Part shown: positions 34,410 through 42,894 of the stretch, one piece after another
Numbering within the stretch: position 1 is the first letter of the stretch
Layout of the letters: every line of letters starts with the position of its first letter
Translations under genes and position numbers: made by a program
The notes under the pieces: model-generated
Seen by the model: the letters and a program-made list of their open reading frames with translations, nothing else
What the model was told of the DNA's origin: nothing
The model's database searches: none
Source of the DNA: Noviherbaspirillum malthae
Lineage (GTDB): Bacteria > Pseudomonadota > Gammaproteobacteria > Burkholderiales > Burkholderiaceae_D
Length of the DNA: 64,000 nt
Reading direction: 5' to 3'
NCBI RefSeq assembly: GCF_015352985.1
Contig: NZ_JACYXF010000001.1
Coordinates: 620,001-684,000, forward strand

Positions 34410-35453
34410 ATGAAGATCGCAATCTTCGGCGCCGGCTCGATCGGCGTCTACGTCGGCGTTTCCCTGCTGGCGGCCGGCGCGGATGCCGTTCTGATAGGGC
34501 GCTCGCGCATGCGCGAGCGCATTGCTCGCGGCGGCGTGCGGCTGACCGGTCTGCGCGGCACGGATCTGCATGTCGAGGCCGGGCGCATTACCTTCGAAGA
34601 GAATGCACAGGCACTGGGTGATGCCGACCTGATCCTGGTCACGGTCAAGAGCGCCGATACGGCCGACGCGGCCGAAAGCATTCGGCTCCATGCTCATCCC
34701 GATGCACTCGTGATCAGCCTGCAGAACGGCATCGGCAATGCCGATGTCCTGCGTGCCGCGCTGCCGGGACAGCGCGTGCTGGCCGGCATGGTGCCTTTCA
34801 ATGTCGTGCAGATGGACAGCAGCCGCTTTCACCGCGGCACCGAAGGCGAACTGATGGTGGAGGCGTCGCCGAGGCTGGCGCCCTGGCTGGAGCTTTTCCG
34901 AAAGGCTGGCCTGCCGCTGCTTGAACGCGAGGATTTCACCGCCGTGCAGTGGGGCAAGCTGCTGCTGAACCTGAACAATCCCGTCAATGCGCTGTCCGGC
35001 CTGCCGCTGAAGGCGGAATTGTCACAGCATGATTACCGGCGCTGCCTGGCGCTGCTGATCGGCGAGGCGCTGTCGGTGCTGAAGGCGGCCGGCATCAGGC
35101 CGGCCAAAATAGCGAAGGTGGCGCCCGGCATGCTGCCCGTGCTGCTGCGGCTGCCGGATTTCCTCTTCACCCGGGTTGCCGGCGCCATGCTTAACATCGA
35201 TCCGCAAGCGCGTTCATCGACGTGGGAAGACTTGCAGGCCGGACGGCGCACCGAGGTGGATTACCTGAACGGCGCGGTGGTGAATCTGGCGCAGGCTCAC
35301 GGACGGCAGGCGCCGGCGAATGCGCGCATTGCCGCGCTGGTCCGCGAAGCGGAGCAGGGCAGCGGGCGGCAGTTCAGCGGCAGGGAGTTGCTGGCGGCGT
35401 TGCGAACCATGCCTGATGCCGCAGGAAATGTCGTCCATGCCGCCGAGCGGTGA
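34410..35453 (+). CDS. 2-dehydropantoate 2-reductase family protein (ApbA/PanE)
   Basis: A 347-residue NADP-dependent reductase. GAGSIGVYVG is the cofactor loop, LVTVKSADT and SLQNGIGNADVL are typical of the N-terminal domain, and the C-terminal domain carries KLLLNLNNPVNALSGL with the catalytic lysine and asparagine. It is longer than E. coli PanE (303 residues), so it may be a paralogue acting on another 2-oxo acid rather than the pantothenate enzyme. It is convergent with the TetR gene, 12 bases away. Confidence 0.85.
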   Translation: MKIAIFGAGSIGVYVGVSLLAAGADAVLIGRSRMRERIARGGVRLTGLRGTDLHVEAGRITFEENAQALGDADLILVTVKSADTADAAESIRLHAHPDALVISLQNGIGNADVLRAALPGQRVLAGMVPFNVVQMDSSRFHRGTEGELMVEASPRLAPWLELFRKAGLPLLEREDFTAVQWGKLLLNLNNPVNALSGLPLKAELSQHDYRRCLALLIGEALSVLKAAGIRPAKIAKVAPGMLPVLLRLPDFLFTRVAGAMLNIDPQARSSTWEDLQAGRRTEVDYLNGAVVNLAQAHGRQAPANARIAALVREAEQGSGRQFSGRELLAALRTMPDAAGNVVHAAER

Positions 35454-35465
35454 CAGCGCCGGCGC

Positions 35466-36053
35466 TCATGCCGGCTTCATCGCCGCCCATGCGGCATCCG
35501 CAAATATCTCCCGATAGGCCTTGATGTCGGTTTTCGCCCGGCCCGACAGCCACAGCCGCGCGTAGTCGTGCGCCGGGCCGGTCATCAGCGAGCCGTAGAG
35601 CTCCACCGGCAGTTTCCTGATCCGGCCGGCCTCGATATGCGGCTGAAACCATTGCAGTACCGATTGAAGATGCGCACGCGTCTGCTCGCGCAGTTCCTCG
35701 GCCATGCCGCCTCTGGCCAGCGCGCTGCGCCCGTAGAGCACGAAGCGCGCCTTGTCGGGGTTGGCGGCGACCCAGTCGACATAGGCATGGGTGATTGCGC
35801 GCACCCCCTGTTCGGCCGTGCCGGCTGCGTCCAGCAACTCCTGCTGATAGGCATGATGCTCCGTCAGCGCCGCCACATAAAGCGCCGCGGCGATGCTCTC
35901 CTTGTTGCCGAAGTGATGGTACATGCTGCCGATGCTGGCGCCCGAGCGCTCGCGGATCATGTCGATGGTGGTGGCCTCGATGCCGTGTTCGGTGAAACAG
36001 GCGAGGGCGGCATCAAGGATTTCCTGCTTTCTGCTTTTCTTTTCGACGGACAT
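35466..36053 (-). CDS. TetR-family transcriptional regulator
   Basis: A 195-residue repressor. The helix-turn-helix lies at about 8-55 (KQEILDAALACFTEHGIEAT, then ASIGSMYHHFGNKESI). The C-terminal ligand domain resembles the TetR_C group found next to fatty-acid genes (FVLYGRSALARGGMAEELRE). It is divergent from two hot-dog thioesterases, and the gap contains a double palindrome that should be its operator. The ligand is probably an acyl-CoA or similar, by inference only. Confidence 0.9.
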   Translation of the reverse strand: MSVEKKSRKQEILDAALACFTEHGIEATTIDMIRERSGASIGSMYHHFGNKESIAAALYVAALTEHHAYQQELLDAAGTAEQGVRAITHAYVDWVAANPDKARFVLYGRSALARGGMAEELREQTRAHLQSVLQWFQPHIEAGRIRKLPVELYGSLMTGPAHDYARLWLSGRAKTDIKAYREIFADAAWAAMKPA

Positions 36054-36089
36054 TTCCAGCTCTGCATGACGTGGTGAATTCCGGATTGA

Positions 36090-36120
36090 CTAGAATATTA
36101 TTCTAGAATACGATTCTAGA
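36090..36120. promoter_or_regulatory. Double overlapping palindrome, TetR operator
   Basis: CTAGAATATTATTCTAG (36090-36106) and TCTAGAATACGATTCTAGA (36102-36120) share a central half-site, giving three evenly placed ATTCTAG half-sites in both orientations. The site lies 37 bases before the TetR start and about 93 before the thioesterase start, so it could repress both. Confidence 0.75.
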
Positions 36121-36212
36121 GCGGTATTCTGCCAATGCGACGAACTGGAACCATACCGCGACTGCGCGGCAGCGGCAATTTCTGCCGTCATCCCATTCAT
36201 GAAGGAGCAGAA

Positions 36213-36647
36213 ATGAACAACACCCTGGCCCTGTATCAGCAGATGGGCAAAGAGGCTTTCGGCAAGGCGGTAACGCAGTTCGCCCCTTACTTCTCGACCA
36301 TCGCGCCGAGCTTCACCGACCTGCGTCCCGGCTTTGCCGAAGTGCGCTTCGCCAATCGGCGCGAAGTGCACAACCATATCGGCACGGTCCATGCGATCGC
36401 CTTGTGCAACGCCGCCGAACTGGCCGCCGGCACCATGACGACGGTGTCGCTTGCGGAGGGGCGGGAATGGATACCGGTCGGCATGAACGTGCAGTACCTG
36501 GCCAAGGCGAAAACCGACATGCGTGTCGTGGCCGACGGTGCCGGGGTCGACTGGAACCATACCGGCAATGTCGAGGTGCCGGTGGATGCCTTCGATACCG
36601 AAGGCAAGCGGGTCCTCACCGCGACCATCACGATGAATTTAAGATAA
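36213..36647 (+). CDS. DUF4442 / hot-dog thioesterase
   Basis: A 144-residue hot-dog fold protein. The central helix region NHIGTVHAIALCNAAELAAG is characteristic of DUF4442 and PaaI-like thioesterases, and the strand WIPVGMNVQYLAKAKTDMRV follows. It probably hydrolyses an acyl-CoA. AAGGAG lies six bases before the ATG. It is the first of two thioesterase-type genes divergent from the TetR regulator. Confidence 0.82.
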   Translation: MNNTLALYQQMGKEAFGKAVTQFAPYFSTIAPSFTDLRPGFAEVRFANRREVHNHIGTVHAIALCNAAELAAGTMTTVSLAEGREWIPVGMNVQYLAKAKTDMRVVADGAGVDWNHTGNVEVPVDAFDTEGKRVLTATITMNLR

Positions 36648-36669
36648 GCGACCACGACTGGAAGACATC

Positions 36670-37149
36670 ATGAATCTGCTGTTTCGCATGCTGTACGTGC
36701 TGCTGTCCACGCTGTTCCGGCCGCGCATCGGGACCGATGAATTTGGAAGCCGGCTTCGCCTGCGCACCTTGCCGAACGATCTCGACATCAACCTGCACAT
36801 GAACAATGGCCGCTACCTGACCATCTGCGACTTGAACCGCGTGGACCTGTTCATCCGCTCCGGACTGGCGAAGCAGATGCTCAAGCGCAAATGGATGCCG
36901 ATGATCGCCGACCACACCATGACCTACAAGAAGCCGTTGAAGCTGTTCGAGCCCTTCGAGGTCGAACTGGCCGTGACGCACTGGGATGCGAAGTACTTCT
37001 ACATGACGCATACCTTCACCGCGGGAGGCAGGGTAGCGGCGGTGGGAACGTCGAAAGGCGTGATCCGCTCGCGCGAGGGCGTGGTGGATCCGGGGCTGGT
37101 GATGGAAGCGGTGGGACTGGCGGGCCGGATGCCGGGTACGGCGGCCTGA
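36670..37149 (+). CDS. Acyl-CoA thioesterase-like hot-dog protein (THEM6-like)
   Basis: A 159-residue 4HBT-type protein with an N-terminal hydrophobic stretch (NLLFRMLYVLLSTLF) and the motif DLDINLHMNNGRYLTICD, which marks the acyl-CoA thioesterase and THEM6-like family; the catalytic residue is expected in the DxNxHMNN region. It follows the DUF4442 gene by 22 bases, so they form one operon. The hydrophobic start suggests membrane association. A terminator follows at 37202-37235. Confidence 0.85.
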   Translation: MNLLFRMLYVLLSTLFRPRIGTDEFGSRLRLRTLPNDLDINLHMNNGRYLTICDLNRVDLFIRSGLAKQMLKRKWMPMIADHTMTYKKPLKLFEPFEVELAVTHWDAKYFYMTHTFTAGGRVAAVGTSKGVIRSREGVVDPGLVMEAVGLAGRMPGTAA

Positions 37150-37201
37150 AGGGCCGAAGTTCGAAAGCACCATGCCAAAGTAAAAATCAAGCTGCACAAA
37201 G

Positions 37202-37235
37202 AAAAAGGAGCGGGCCATCGGCGCCGCTCCTTTTT
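37202..37235. terminator. Bidirectional Rho-independent terminator
   Basis: AAAAAGGAGCGG, a ten-base loop and CCGCTCCTTTTT. It has an A-run on one side and a T-run on the other, so it can stop both the thioesterase operon (plus) and htpG (minus), whose stop is 35 bases away. Confidence 0.9.
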
Positions 37236-37269
37236 TCATCAGGCATTTGGCAGCATGCGCTGCCGTGAT

Positions 37270-39183
37270 TTACTTGCCCGCCATGCCGAGCAGCATGTCG
37301 TTGAGCCGCTTGACGAAGCCTGCCGGATCGGCCAGGTTGCCGCCTTCGGCCAGCGTTGCCTGGTCGAACAGGATATGCGACCAATCGTCGAACTTGGCTT
37401 CCTCATACTTCAGGCGCTGCACCAGCGCATGGTCGGGATTGATTTCCAGGATGGGTTTGGATTCCGGCGCATTCTGGCCGGCGGCCTTCAGCATGCGCAG
37501 CAGGTTGCCGGACAGTTCATGCTCGTCCGCCACCAGGCAGGCCGGTGAATCGGTCAGGCGGAAGGTCACTCGCACATCCTTGGCCTTGTCCGCCAGCGCG
37601 GTCTTCATCTTCTCGACCAGTTCCTTGTACTGGGACTCGGTTTCCTCATGCTGCTTCTTCTCGGCTTCGTCTTCCAGCTTGCCGAGATCGAGGTCGCCCT
37701 TGGCCACAGAGGCGAGTTCCTTGCCCTCGACTTCATGCAGGAAGGACAGCATCCATTCATCGACTCGGTCGGTCAGCAGCAGGACTTCGACGCCCTTCTT
37801 GCGGAAGATCTCCAGGTGCGGGCTGTTCTTCGCGGCCGCATAGTTGTCGGCGGTGACGTAGTAGATCTTGTCCTGGCCTTCCTTCATGCGGCCGATATAG
37901 TCGCCAAAGGACACGGTCTGCGCGTCGCTGTCGTTGTGGGTCGAGGCAAAGCGCAGCAGCTTGGCGATGCGCTCCTTGTTGCCCTGATCCTCGCCGATGC
38001 CTTCCTTGAGCACCTGGCCGAACTCGGTCCAGAAGGTCGCGTACTTGTCCTTCTGTTCCTGCTCGTCGCCGTTGGCCAGTTCTTCCAGCAGGCCGAGCAC
38101 GCGCTTGGTCGAACCTTCGCGGATGACCTTGACGTCGCGCGACTCCTGCAGGATTTCGCGGGACACGTTGAGCGGCAGGTCGGCCGAGTCGATCACGCCC
38201 TTGACGAAGCGCAGGTAGACCGGCATCAGCTGTTCGGCATCATCCATGATGAAGACGCGCTTCACATACAGCTTGATGCCGCCGCGCTTGTTGCGGTCCC
38301 ACAGGTCGAAGGGTGCGCGCGCCGGGATGTAGAGCAGCTGGGTGTATTCGCTGCGGCCTTCCACGCGGTTGTGGGTGTAGGCGAGCGGCGCCTCGAAGTC
38401 ATGCGAGACGTGCTTGTAGAACTCTTCGTACTGTTCCTTGCTGACGTCGGACTTGCTGCGCGTCCAAAGCGCGCTGGCCTGGTTGACGGTCTCGAACTCG
38501 TCCCTGACCACGGTCTCCTTTTTCTCCTCATCCCACTCCTCCTTCTGCATCAGGATGGGCAGCGAGATGTGGTCGGAGTACTTGCGGATAACGGACTTGA
38601 TCTTCCAGATGGAGAGGAATTCATCCTCGCCTTCGCGCAGGTGCAGGGTGATGTCGGTGCCGCGGCCCGGCTTGTCGATCTGCTCGACGCTGAAGTCGCC
38701 TTCGCCGGTCGACTCCCAGCGCACGCCCTGGTCGGCCGGCAGGCCGGCGCGGCGGCTGTCGACGGTAATTTTGTCGGCGACGATGAAGGCGGAATAGAAG
38801 CCCACGCCGAACTGGCCGATCAGCGCCGCATCCTTCTGCTGGTCGCCGGAGAGACGGGAAAAGAATTCCTTGGTGCCCGACTTGGCGATGGTGCCGAGAT
38901 GCTCGATGGCCTCGTCGCGGCTCATGCCGATGCCGTTGTCGGAGATGGTGATGGTGCGCGCCGCCTTGTCGAAGGTGACCTTGATCTTCAGTTCGGGATC
39001 GTCTTCGAACAGTGCATTGTTGTTGATTGCTTCAAAGCGCAGCTTGTCGGAGGCGTCGGAAGCGTTGGAGATCAGTTCGCGCAGGAAGATTTCCTTGTTG
39101 GAGTACAAGGAGTGAATCATCAATTGCAGCAGTTGCTTGACTTCTGCCTGAAAACCCAGGGTTTGCTTTTCGGCTACGGCCAT
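37270..39183 (-). CDS. htpG: Chaperone HtpG (Hsp90)
   Basis: A 637-residue HtpG. The N-terminal GHKL ATPase domain shows [26 protein letters not shown] and [13 protein letters not shown]; the middle domain has [20 protein letters not shown] (with the catalytic arginine) and the C-terminal dimerisation domain completes the usual length. HtpG is an ATP-driven cytosolic chaperone for late folding. A GTG at 39189 is in frame, but the ATG at 39183 is preferred because GAGGTG precedes it. A sigma-32-like promoter lies at 39256-39283, so heat induction is expected. Confidence 0.97.
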   Translation of the reverse strand: MAVAEKQTLGFQAEVKQLLQLMIHSLYSNKEIFLRELISNASDASDKLRFEAINNNALFEDDPELKIKVTFDKAARTITISDNGIGMSRDEAIEHLGTIAKSGTKEFFSRLSGDQQKDAALIGQFGVGFYSAFIVADKITVDSRRAGLPADQGVRWESTGEGDFSVEQIDKPGRGTDITLHLREGEDEFLSIWKIKSVIRKYSDHISLPILMQKEEWDEEKKETVVRDEFETVNQASALWTRSKSDVSKEQYEEFYKHVSHDFEAPLAYTHNRVEGRSEYTQLLYIPARAPFDLWDRNKRGGIKLYVKRVFIMDDAEQLMPVYLRFVKGVIDSADLPLNVSREILQESRDVKVIREGSTKRVLGLLEELANGDEQEQKDKYATFWTEFGQVLKEGIGEDQGNKERIAKLLRFASTHNDSDAQTVSFGDYIGRMKEGQDKIYYVTADNYAAAKNSPHLEIFRKKGVEVLLLTDRVDEWMLSFLHEVEGKELASVAKGDLDLGKLEDEAEKKQHEETESQYKELVEKMKTALADKAKDVRVTFRLTDSPACLVADEHELSGNLLRMLKAAGQNAPESKPILEINPDHALVQRLKYEEAKFDDWSHILFDQATLAEGGNLADPAGFVKRLNDMLLGMAGK

Positions 39184-39255
39184 TTTCACCTCGAGAATCT
39201 ATGTGATGGAGTGGAATAGGCAGCCGGCTCGGATGCCGGTCTGACAATTCCTGCG

Positions 39256-39283
39256 AGGTGGGGGCTGCCGTGGGGATTTCAAG
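39256..39283 (-). promoter_or_regulatory. Sigma-32 (heat-shock) promoter of htpG
   Basis: On the minus strand: CTTGAAA (39283-39277), a 13-base spacer and CCCCACCT (39263-39256). This is close to the RpoH consensus CTTGAAA / CCCCATNT and places the transcript start about 65 bases before the ATG. Confidence 0.75.
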
Positions 39284-39348
39284 AGGGAATTTTGGAGATC
39301 GTTCGTTGCAGATGATGGCTGTCTTCTCCCCACACGGAGTGAAAGAGA

Positions 39349-39409
39349 GCTTCGCAAACCATGGTGTGCGCTGCCGTAGCCGGCTCGTCCTGCAATGCAA
39401 GCCGCGTCG
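39349..39409. repeat. Two-hairpin repeat, second family, decayed copy c
   Basis: GCTTCGCAAACCATGGTGTGCG, CTGCCGTAGCCG and a degenerate second stem parallel 14714-14771. The stems here carry mismatches, so this copy is probably no longer under constraint. Confidence 0.55.
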
Positions 39410-39469
39410 TGGGTTGCGGAGTAAGGGCTGTTGCGAGGGCGCCTGGCTTGGCAATCCCCCTCACCCCAA

Positions 39470-39653
39470 CCCCTCTCCCGCCTGCGGGAGAGGGGCTATG
39501 GAAGCCGAAACGCCTGCTCTAGTCTTAAAAGCGGAGATCGCTCCCTTCTCCCGCAGGCGGGAGAAGGGTTGGGGATGAGGGGGATTGCCAAGACCTCCGG
39601 CTGTCGTATGAACCGTCCTTACCCCCTGGCCCCTCTCCGCCTGCGGGAGAGGG
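39470..39653. repeat. Cluster of three GC-rich hairpin repeats
   Basis: Perfect hairpin 1 at 39470-39495 (12-base arms), hairpin 2 at 39543-39568 (cccttctcccgc arms around AG) and an imperfect hairpin 3 at about 39630-39653. Hairpin 2 lies in the reverse orientation: its C-rich neighbour is on the other side. Hairpin 1 equals the units at 2252 and 14844. Confidence 0.7.
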
Positions 39654-39712
39654 GGAGGAAGGTTTCCGCGGCAAACAACGTCGTTAGCTTGGTAGCCAGC
39701 CAGAAAAACCTT

Positions 39713-41179
39713 CTAACCCCTCCCCAACTCCCGCTCCAGAAACCGCAGTACCTCCACATCCCCCATCGACGCCACATTCACCCGCATCCTCGTCGAAGGC
39801 AGCTGGCTAGGCGAAAACAAGCTCCCCGGCGCCAGCAGTATGCCTTCGGACATCGCTTTCTCAGTCAGGACATTGGTGTCGCGGCCCGCATCCGCCCACA
39901 GGAACATGCCGGCCGGCGTGCTGATGTCGATGGTCAGCCCGACCCGCTCCAGCTGCTTGATCATCTTGTCGCGCGTGCCGTCGAGCTTGCCGCGCAGGCG
40001 GTCGACATGCTTGCGGTAATGGCCTTCGGACAAAATCTTGTAGACGATGCGTTCGCCGAGGTCGGAGGTGGTGAGAGTCGAGAGCATCTTGCGGTCCGAC
40101 AGCCGCTTGGCCATGTCTTCGGTGGTGGCGATGAAACCGACCCGCAGGTTGGCGGCCAGGGTCTTGGAAAAGCCGCCGAGGTAGATCACGCGGTTGAGCT
40201 GGTCGAGCGAGGCGATGCGGGTTGCCGGCTGGACCGAGCTGCCGGGATGCAGGTCGCAGTAGATATCGTCCTCGACGATGGTGAAATCGTGCTGCTCGGC
40301 GATCTTCAGGATCTGGAAAGCCTTGGCGGCCGACAGCGAGGTCGAGGTTGGATTGTGCAGCACGGAATTGATCACGTAGAACTTCGGCTTGTGCAGCGCT
40401 GCGAGTTCGCTCAGCCTGGCGATGTCCGGTCCGTCGGGCAGGCGGGGGATGCCGATCACGTTGGCGCCGAGCGTGGCGAAGGAGCCGAACATCAGGAACC
40501 AGGCCGGGTCGTCGACGAAGATCGTGTCGCCCGGACGGGTGAAATGCCGGGCCACGATATCCAGCCCCTGGGTGATGCCGGAAGTGGTCACGATCTGTTC
40601 CGGCGTGGCGGCGATTTCCAGTTCGGCCAGCTTGAGCTGCAGCTGCTGGCGCAGCGGCAGGAAGCCTTGCGGATTGCCGTACTGCAGAAGCTGGCTCTGG
40701 TTCTGCCGGCTGATCGCCCGCAAGCCGTTGGCGATCAGTTCGCCGTCCAGCCAGTCGTTCGGCAGCAGGCCGGAACCCGGCGTGCGGTGCGCCGGATACT
40801 GGCGGAACATGTTGCGCACCAGCCAGACCACGTCGAGCCGCTGCGGCGGGACTTCCTCGGAGCGGACATTGCCGGCGGCCGTCATCATCGGCGCGCGCTC
40901 GCGCACATAGAAGCCGGAGCCGCGCCGCGATTCCAGGAAGCCCTGCGCCACCAGCCTGTCATAGGCTTCCACCACCGTAAAGCGCGACACGCGGTGGGTT
41001 TCCGCGAACTGCCGGATCGACGGCATGCGCGCGCCGCTGCGCAGCAGTTTGTCGTCGATGCGCGCCTGTATCGAACGGACGATCTGGTCGACCAGCGATT
41101 CGCCGGCCTCCCTGGAGAGAACCGGGGCGGCGGCAAGACTGAGGGCGGCTGCCTTCGCATAGCGTGCTGTATTGGTCAT
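39713..41179 (-). CDS. MocR-type (GntR HTH plus aminotransferase) transcriptional regulator
   Basis: A 488-residue regulator. A winged helix-turn-helix of the GntR type lies at about 20-95 (SGARMPSIRQFAETHRVSRF, FLESRRGSGFYV) and a fold-type I aminotransferase domain at about 120-485, with the PLP lysine in GGFSKTLAANLRVGF and the aspartate in VEDDIYCDLHPG. MocR proteins use PLP or an amino-acid adduct as a signal. It is divergent from the dehydratase-exporter genes starting at 41288, which it probably controls, and two copies of CTGTATTGGT near its start are candidate binding sites. Confidence 0.9.
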   Translation of the reverse strand: MTNTARYAKAAALSLAAAPVLSREAGESLVDQIVRSIQARIDDKLLRSGARMPSIRQFAETHRVSRFTVVEAYDRLVAQGFLESRRGSGFYVRERAPMMTAAGNVRSEEVPPQRLDVVWLVRNMFRQYPAHRTPGSGLLPNDWLDGELIANGLRAISRQNQSQLLQYGNPQGFLPLRQQLQLKLAELEIAATPEQIVTTSGITQGLDIVARHFTRPGDTIFVDDPAWFLMFGSFATLGANVIGIPRLPDGPDIARLSELAALHKPKFYVINSVLHNPTSTSLSAAKAFQILKIAEQHDFTIVEDDIYCDLHPGSSVQPATRIASLDQLNRVIYLGGFSKTLAANLRVGFIATTEDMAKRLSDRKMLSTLTTSDLGERIVYKILSEGHYRKHVDRLRGKLDGTRDKMIKQLERVGLTIDISTPAGMFLWADAGRDTNVLTEKAMSEGILLAPGSLFSPSQLPSTRMRVNVASMGDVEVLRFLERELGRG

Positions 41180-41234
41180 TTTGCCGTGACAGTGGTCAGA
41201 ATTATTTAAAAAAGTGTACTGGTACTGTATTGGT
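41167..41234. promoter_or_regulatory. Direct repeats, candidate MocR binding sites
   Basis: CTGTATTGGT occurs at 41167-41176 (inside the first codons of the MocR gene) and again at 41225-41234, 58 bases apart in the same orientation. GTACTG is also doubled at 41216-41227. GabR-type MocR regulators bind spaced direct repeats, so this layout fits. Confidence 0.5.
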
Positions 41235-41287
41235 TTTGTCGATTAGCATAGTCCAACATTCAAACCGAATCAACTTGAAAGGCCGCC

Positions 41288-42277
41288 ATGATGTCTTCCC
41301 TTCCCGCGCTCGAACAGCTTGAAGCCGCAGCCGGCACCGTTTATCGCGCCATGCCGGCCACGCCCCAGTACAGCTGGCCGCTGCTCAACGAGGCGCTGGG
41401 AACCGAAGTCTGGGTCAAGCACGAGAACCATACGCCGACCGGCGCCTTCAAGGTACGCGGCGGCCTGGTCTACATGGAGGCGCTGGCCCGGCGCGCGCCC
41501 GGCATCGCCGGCGTGATATCGGCAACGCGCGGCAACCATGGCCAGTCGGTCGGATTTGCCGCACGCAGGCAGGGCATGCAGGCGACCATCGTGGTCCCGC
41601 ACGGCAATAGCCGGGAAAAGAATGCGGCGATGCGCGCCCTTGGCGTCAACCTCGTCGAACACGGCGGCGAATTCCAGGAAAGCCGCGAACATGCGATCCG
41701 GCTCGCCGAGGAGCGCCGCCTGCACATGATTCCCTCCTGCCATCCCGACCTGGTGAGCGGCGTGGCCACCTACTGGATGGAACTGTTCACCGCCCAACCT
41801 GACCTGGACATCGTGTTCGTGCCGATCGGGCAGGGTTCGGGCATCTGCGGCGCGATCGCCGCCCGCCGCGCGCTGGGCCGGCCGCTGCGCATCGTCGGCG
41901 TGGTGTCTGCCCATGCGCTGGCCTACAAGCTGTCGTTCGAACAGAAGCGCAAGCTCGAATCGCCCGTCACCACCGTGACCGCCGACGGCATGGCCTGCCG
42001 CGTGCCCGACGACTGGTCGCTGGAAATCATCATGAAATACGCGGACGACGTCGTTGCCGTCAGCGACGAGGAAGTCGAAGCGGCCATGCGCCTCTATTAC
42101 GTCGCCACGCATAACGTTGCCGAGGGCGCGGGTGCTGCGGGACTCGCCGCGGCGATGCAGCAGAAGGACCGGCTGGCGGGACTCAAGGTCGGCGTGCCGC
42201 TCGGCGGCGGCAATGTCGACCACGACCAGTTCGCGCGCATCCTGACGGCGCATTCCGGCAATCAGCCGCTCTGTTAA
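41288..42277 (+). CDS. Threonine/serine dehydratase-like PLP enzyme
   Basis: A 329-residue fold-type II PLP enzyme. The lysine motif is TGAFKVRGG, the phosphate loop GQGSGICGA and the asparagine site SATRGNHGQSVGFAA. These match threonine ammonia-lyases and hydroxy-amino-acid dehydratases without a regulatory ACT domain (catabolic type). It releases ammonia from a hydroxy amino acid through an enamine/imine that RidA proteins hydrolyse, and a RidA-family gene follows at 43840. The exact substrate is not known. It is the first gene divergent from the MocR regulator. Confidence 0.88.
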   Translation: MMSSLPALEQLEAAAGTVYRAMPATPQYSWPLLNEALGTEVWVKHENHTPTGAFKVRGGLVYMEALARRAPGIAGVISATRGNHGQSVGFAARRQGMQATIVVPHGNSREKNAAMRALGVNLVEHGGEFQESREHAIRLAEERRLHMIPSCHPDLVSGVATYWMELFTAQPDLDIVFVPIGQGSGICGAIAARRALGRPLRIVGVVSAHALAYKLSFEQKRKLESPVTTVTADGMACRVPDDWSLEIIMKYADDVVAVSDEEVEAAMRLYYVATHNVAEGAGAAGLAAAMQQKDRLAGLKVGVPLGGGNVDHDQFARILTAHSGNQPLC

Positions 42278-42294
42278 AGAGTAAAGGACCCATC

Positions 42295-42885
42295 ATGGAA
42301 TCGCTGCTGCCACTGGCCTTGTTCGCATTCGTTTCATCCATCACGCCCGGCCCCAACAACATCATGCTGACCTCGTCCGGCATCCTGTTCGGTTTCCTGC
42401 GCTCGATCCCGCACATGCTCGGCATCACGGTCGGCTTCGGCGCCATGCTGGCGCTGTGCGCGGCCGGCATCGGCAGCCTCGTTCTCGCCGTGCCGGCGAT
42501 TCATGTCGTGCTGAAGGTGATCGGCTCGGCCTACCTCGTCTATCTTGCCTGGAAATTGCGCAGCATGGCGTTTCGACAGGAGGAGCAGTCCCATGCGCGG
42601 CCGATGTCCTTCCTCGGCGCCGCGCTGTTCCAGTTCGCCAACCCCAAGGCCTGGGTGATGGCGGTCACGGGCGCCTCGGCCTTCCTGCCGCTGCTGCAGC
42701 CGGCCTGGCTTGCGGTTGCCGTATTCTGCATCGTTTTCTGCGCGGTCAACCTGCCGTGCATCGGCCTGTGGGCCGGCACCGGCGCCGTGCTGCGGCGCTA
42801 CCTGTCGCAGCCGCGCTGGCAGCGCCTGTTCTGCGGCATCATGGTGCTGCTGACCTTGTATTCGGCCGTCGCAATCTGGCTTTAG
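42295..42885 (+). CDS. LysE/RhtB-family amino-acid exporter
   Basis: A 196-residue inner-membrane protein with six predicted helices. The opening ALFAFVSSITPGPNNIMLTS is the LysE/RhtB signature (SxTPGPN), and FQFANPKAWVMAVTG is a second conserved stretch. RhtB-type carriers export threonine, homoserine, cysteine or related amino acids. It is 17 bases downstream of the dehydratase, so it probably removes the same or a related amino acid. Confidence 0.9.
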   Translation: MESLLPLALFAFVSSITPGPNNIMLTSSGILFGFLRSIPHMLGITVGFGAMLALCAAGIGSLVLAVPAIHVVLKVIGSAYLVYLAWKLRSMAFRQEEQSHARPMSFLGAALFQFANPKAWVMAVTGASAFLPLLQPAWLAVAVFCIVFCAVNLPCIGLWAGTGAVLRRYLSQPRWQRLFCGIMVLLTLYSAVAIWL

Positions 42886-42894
42886 GGAGAACAC

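Larger units (their letters stand above)
39184..39712. other. Gene-free 529-base gap between htpG and the MocR gene
   Basis: No credible gene. It contains the htpG leader and promoter, a decayed copy of the second repeat family at 39349-39409, and three GC-rich hairpin units at 39470-39653. The repeated 'cccctcaccccaacccctctccc' context appears on both strands. Confidence 0.7.
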
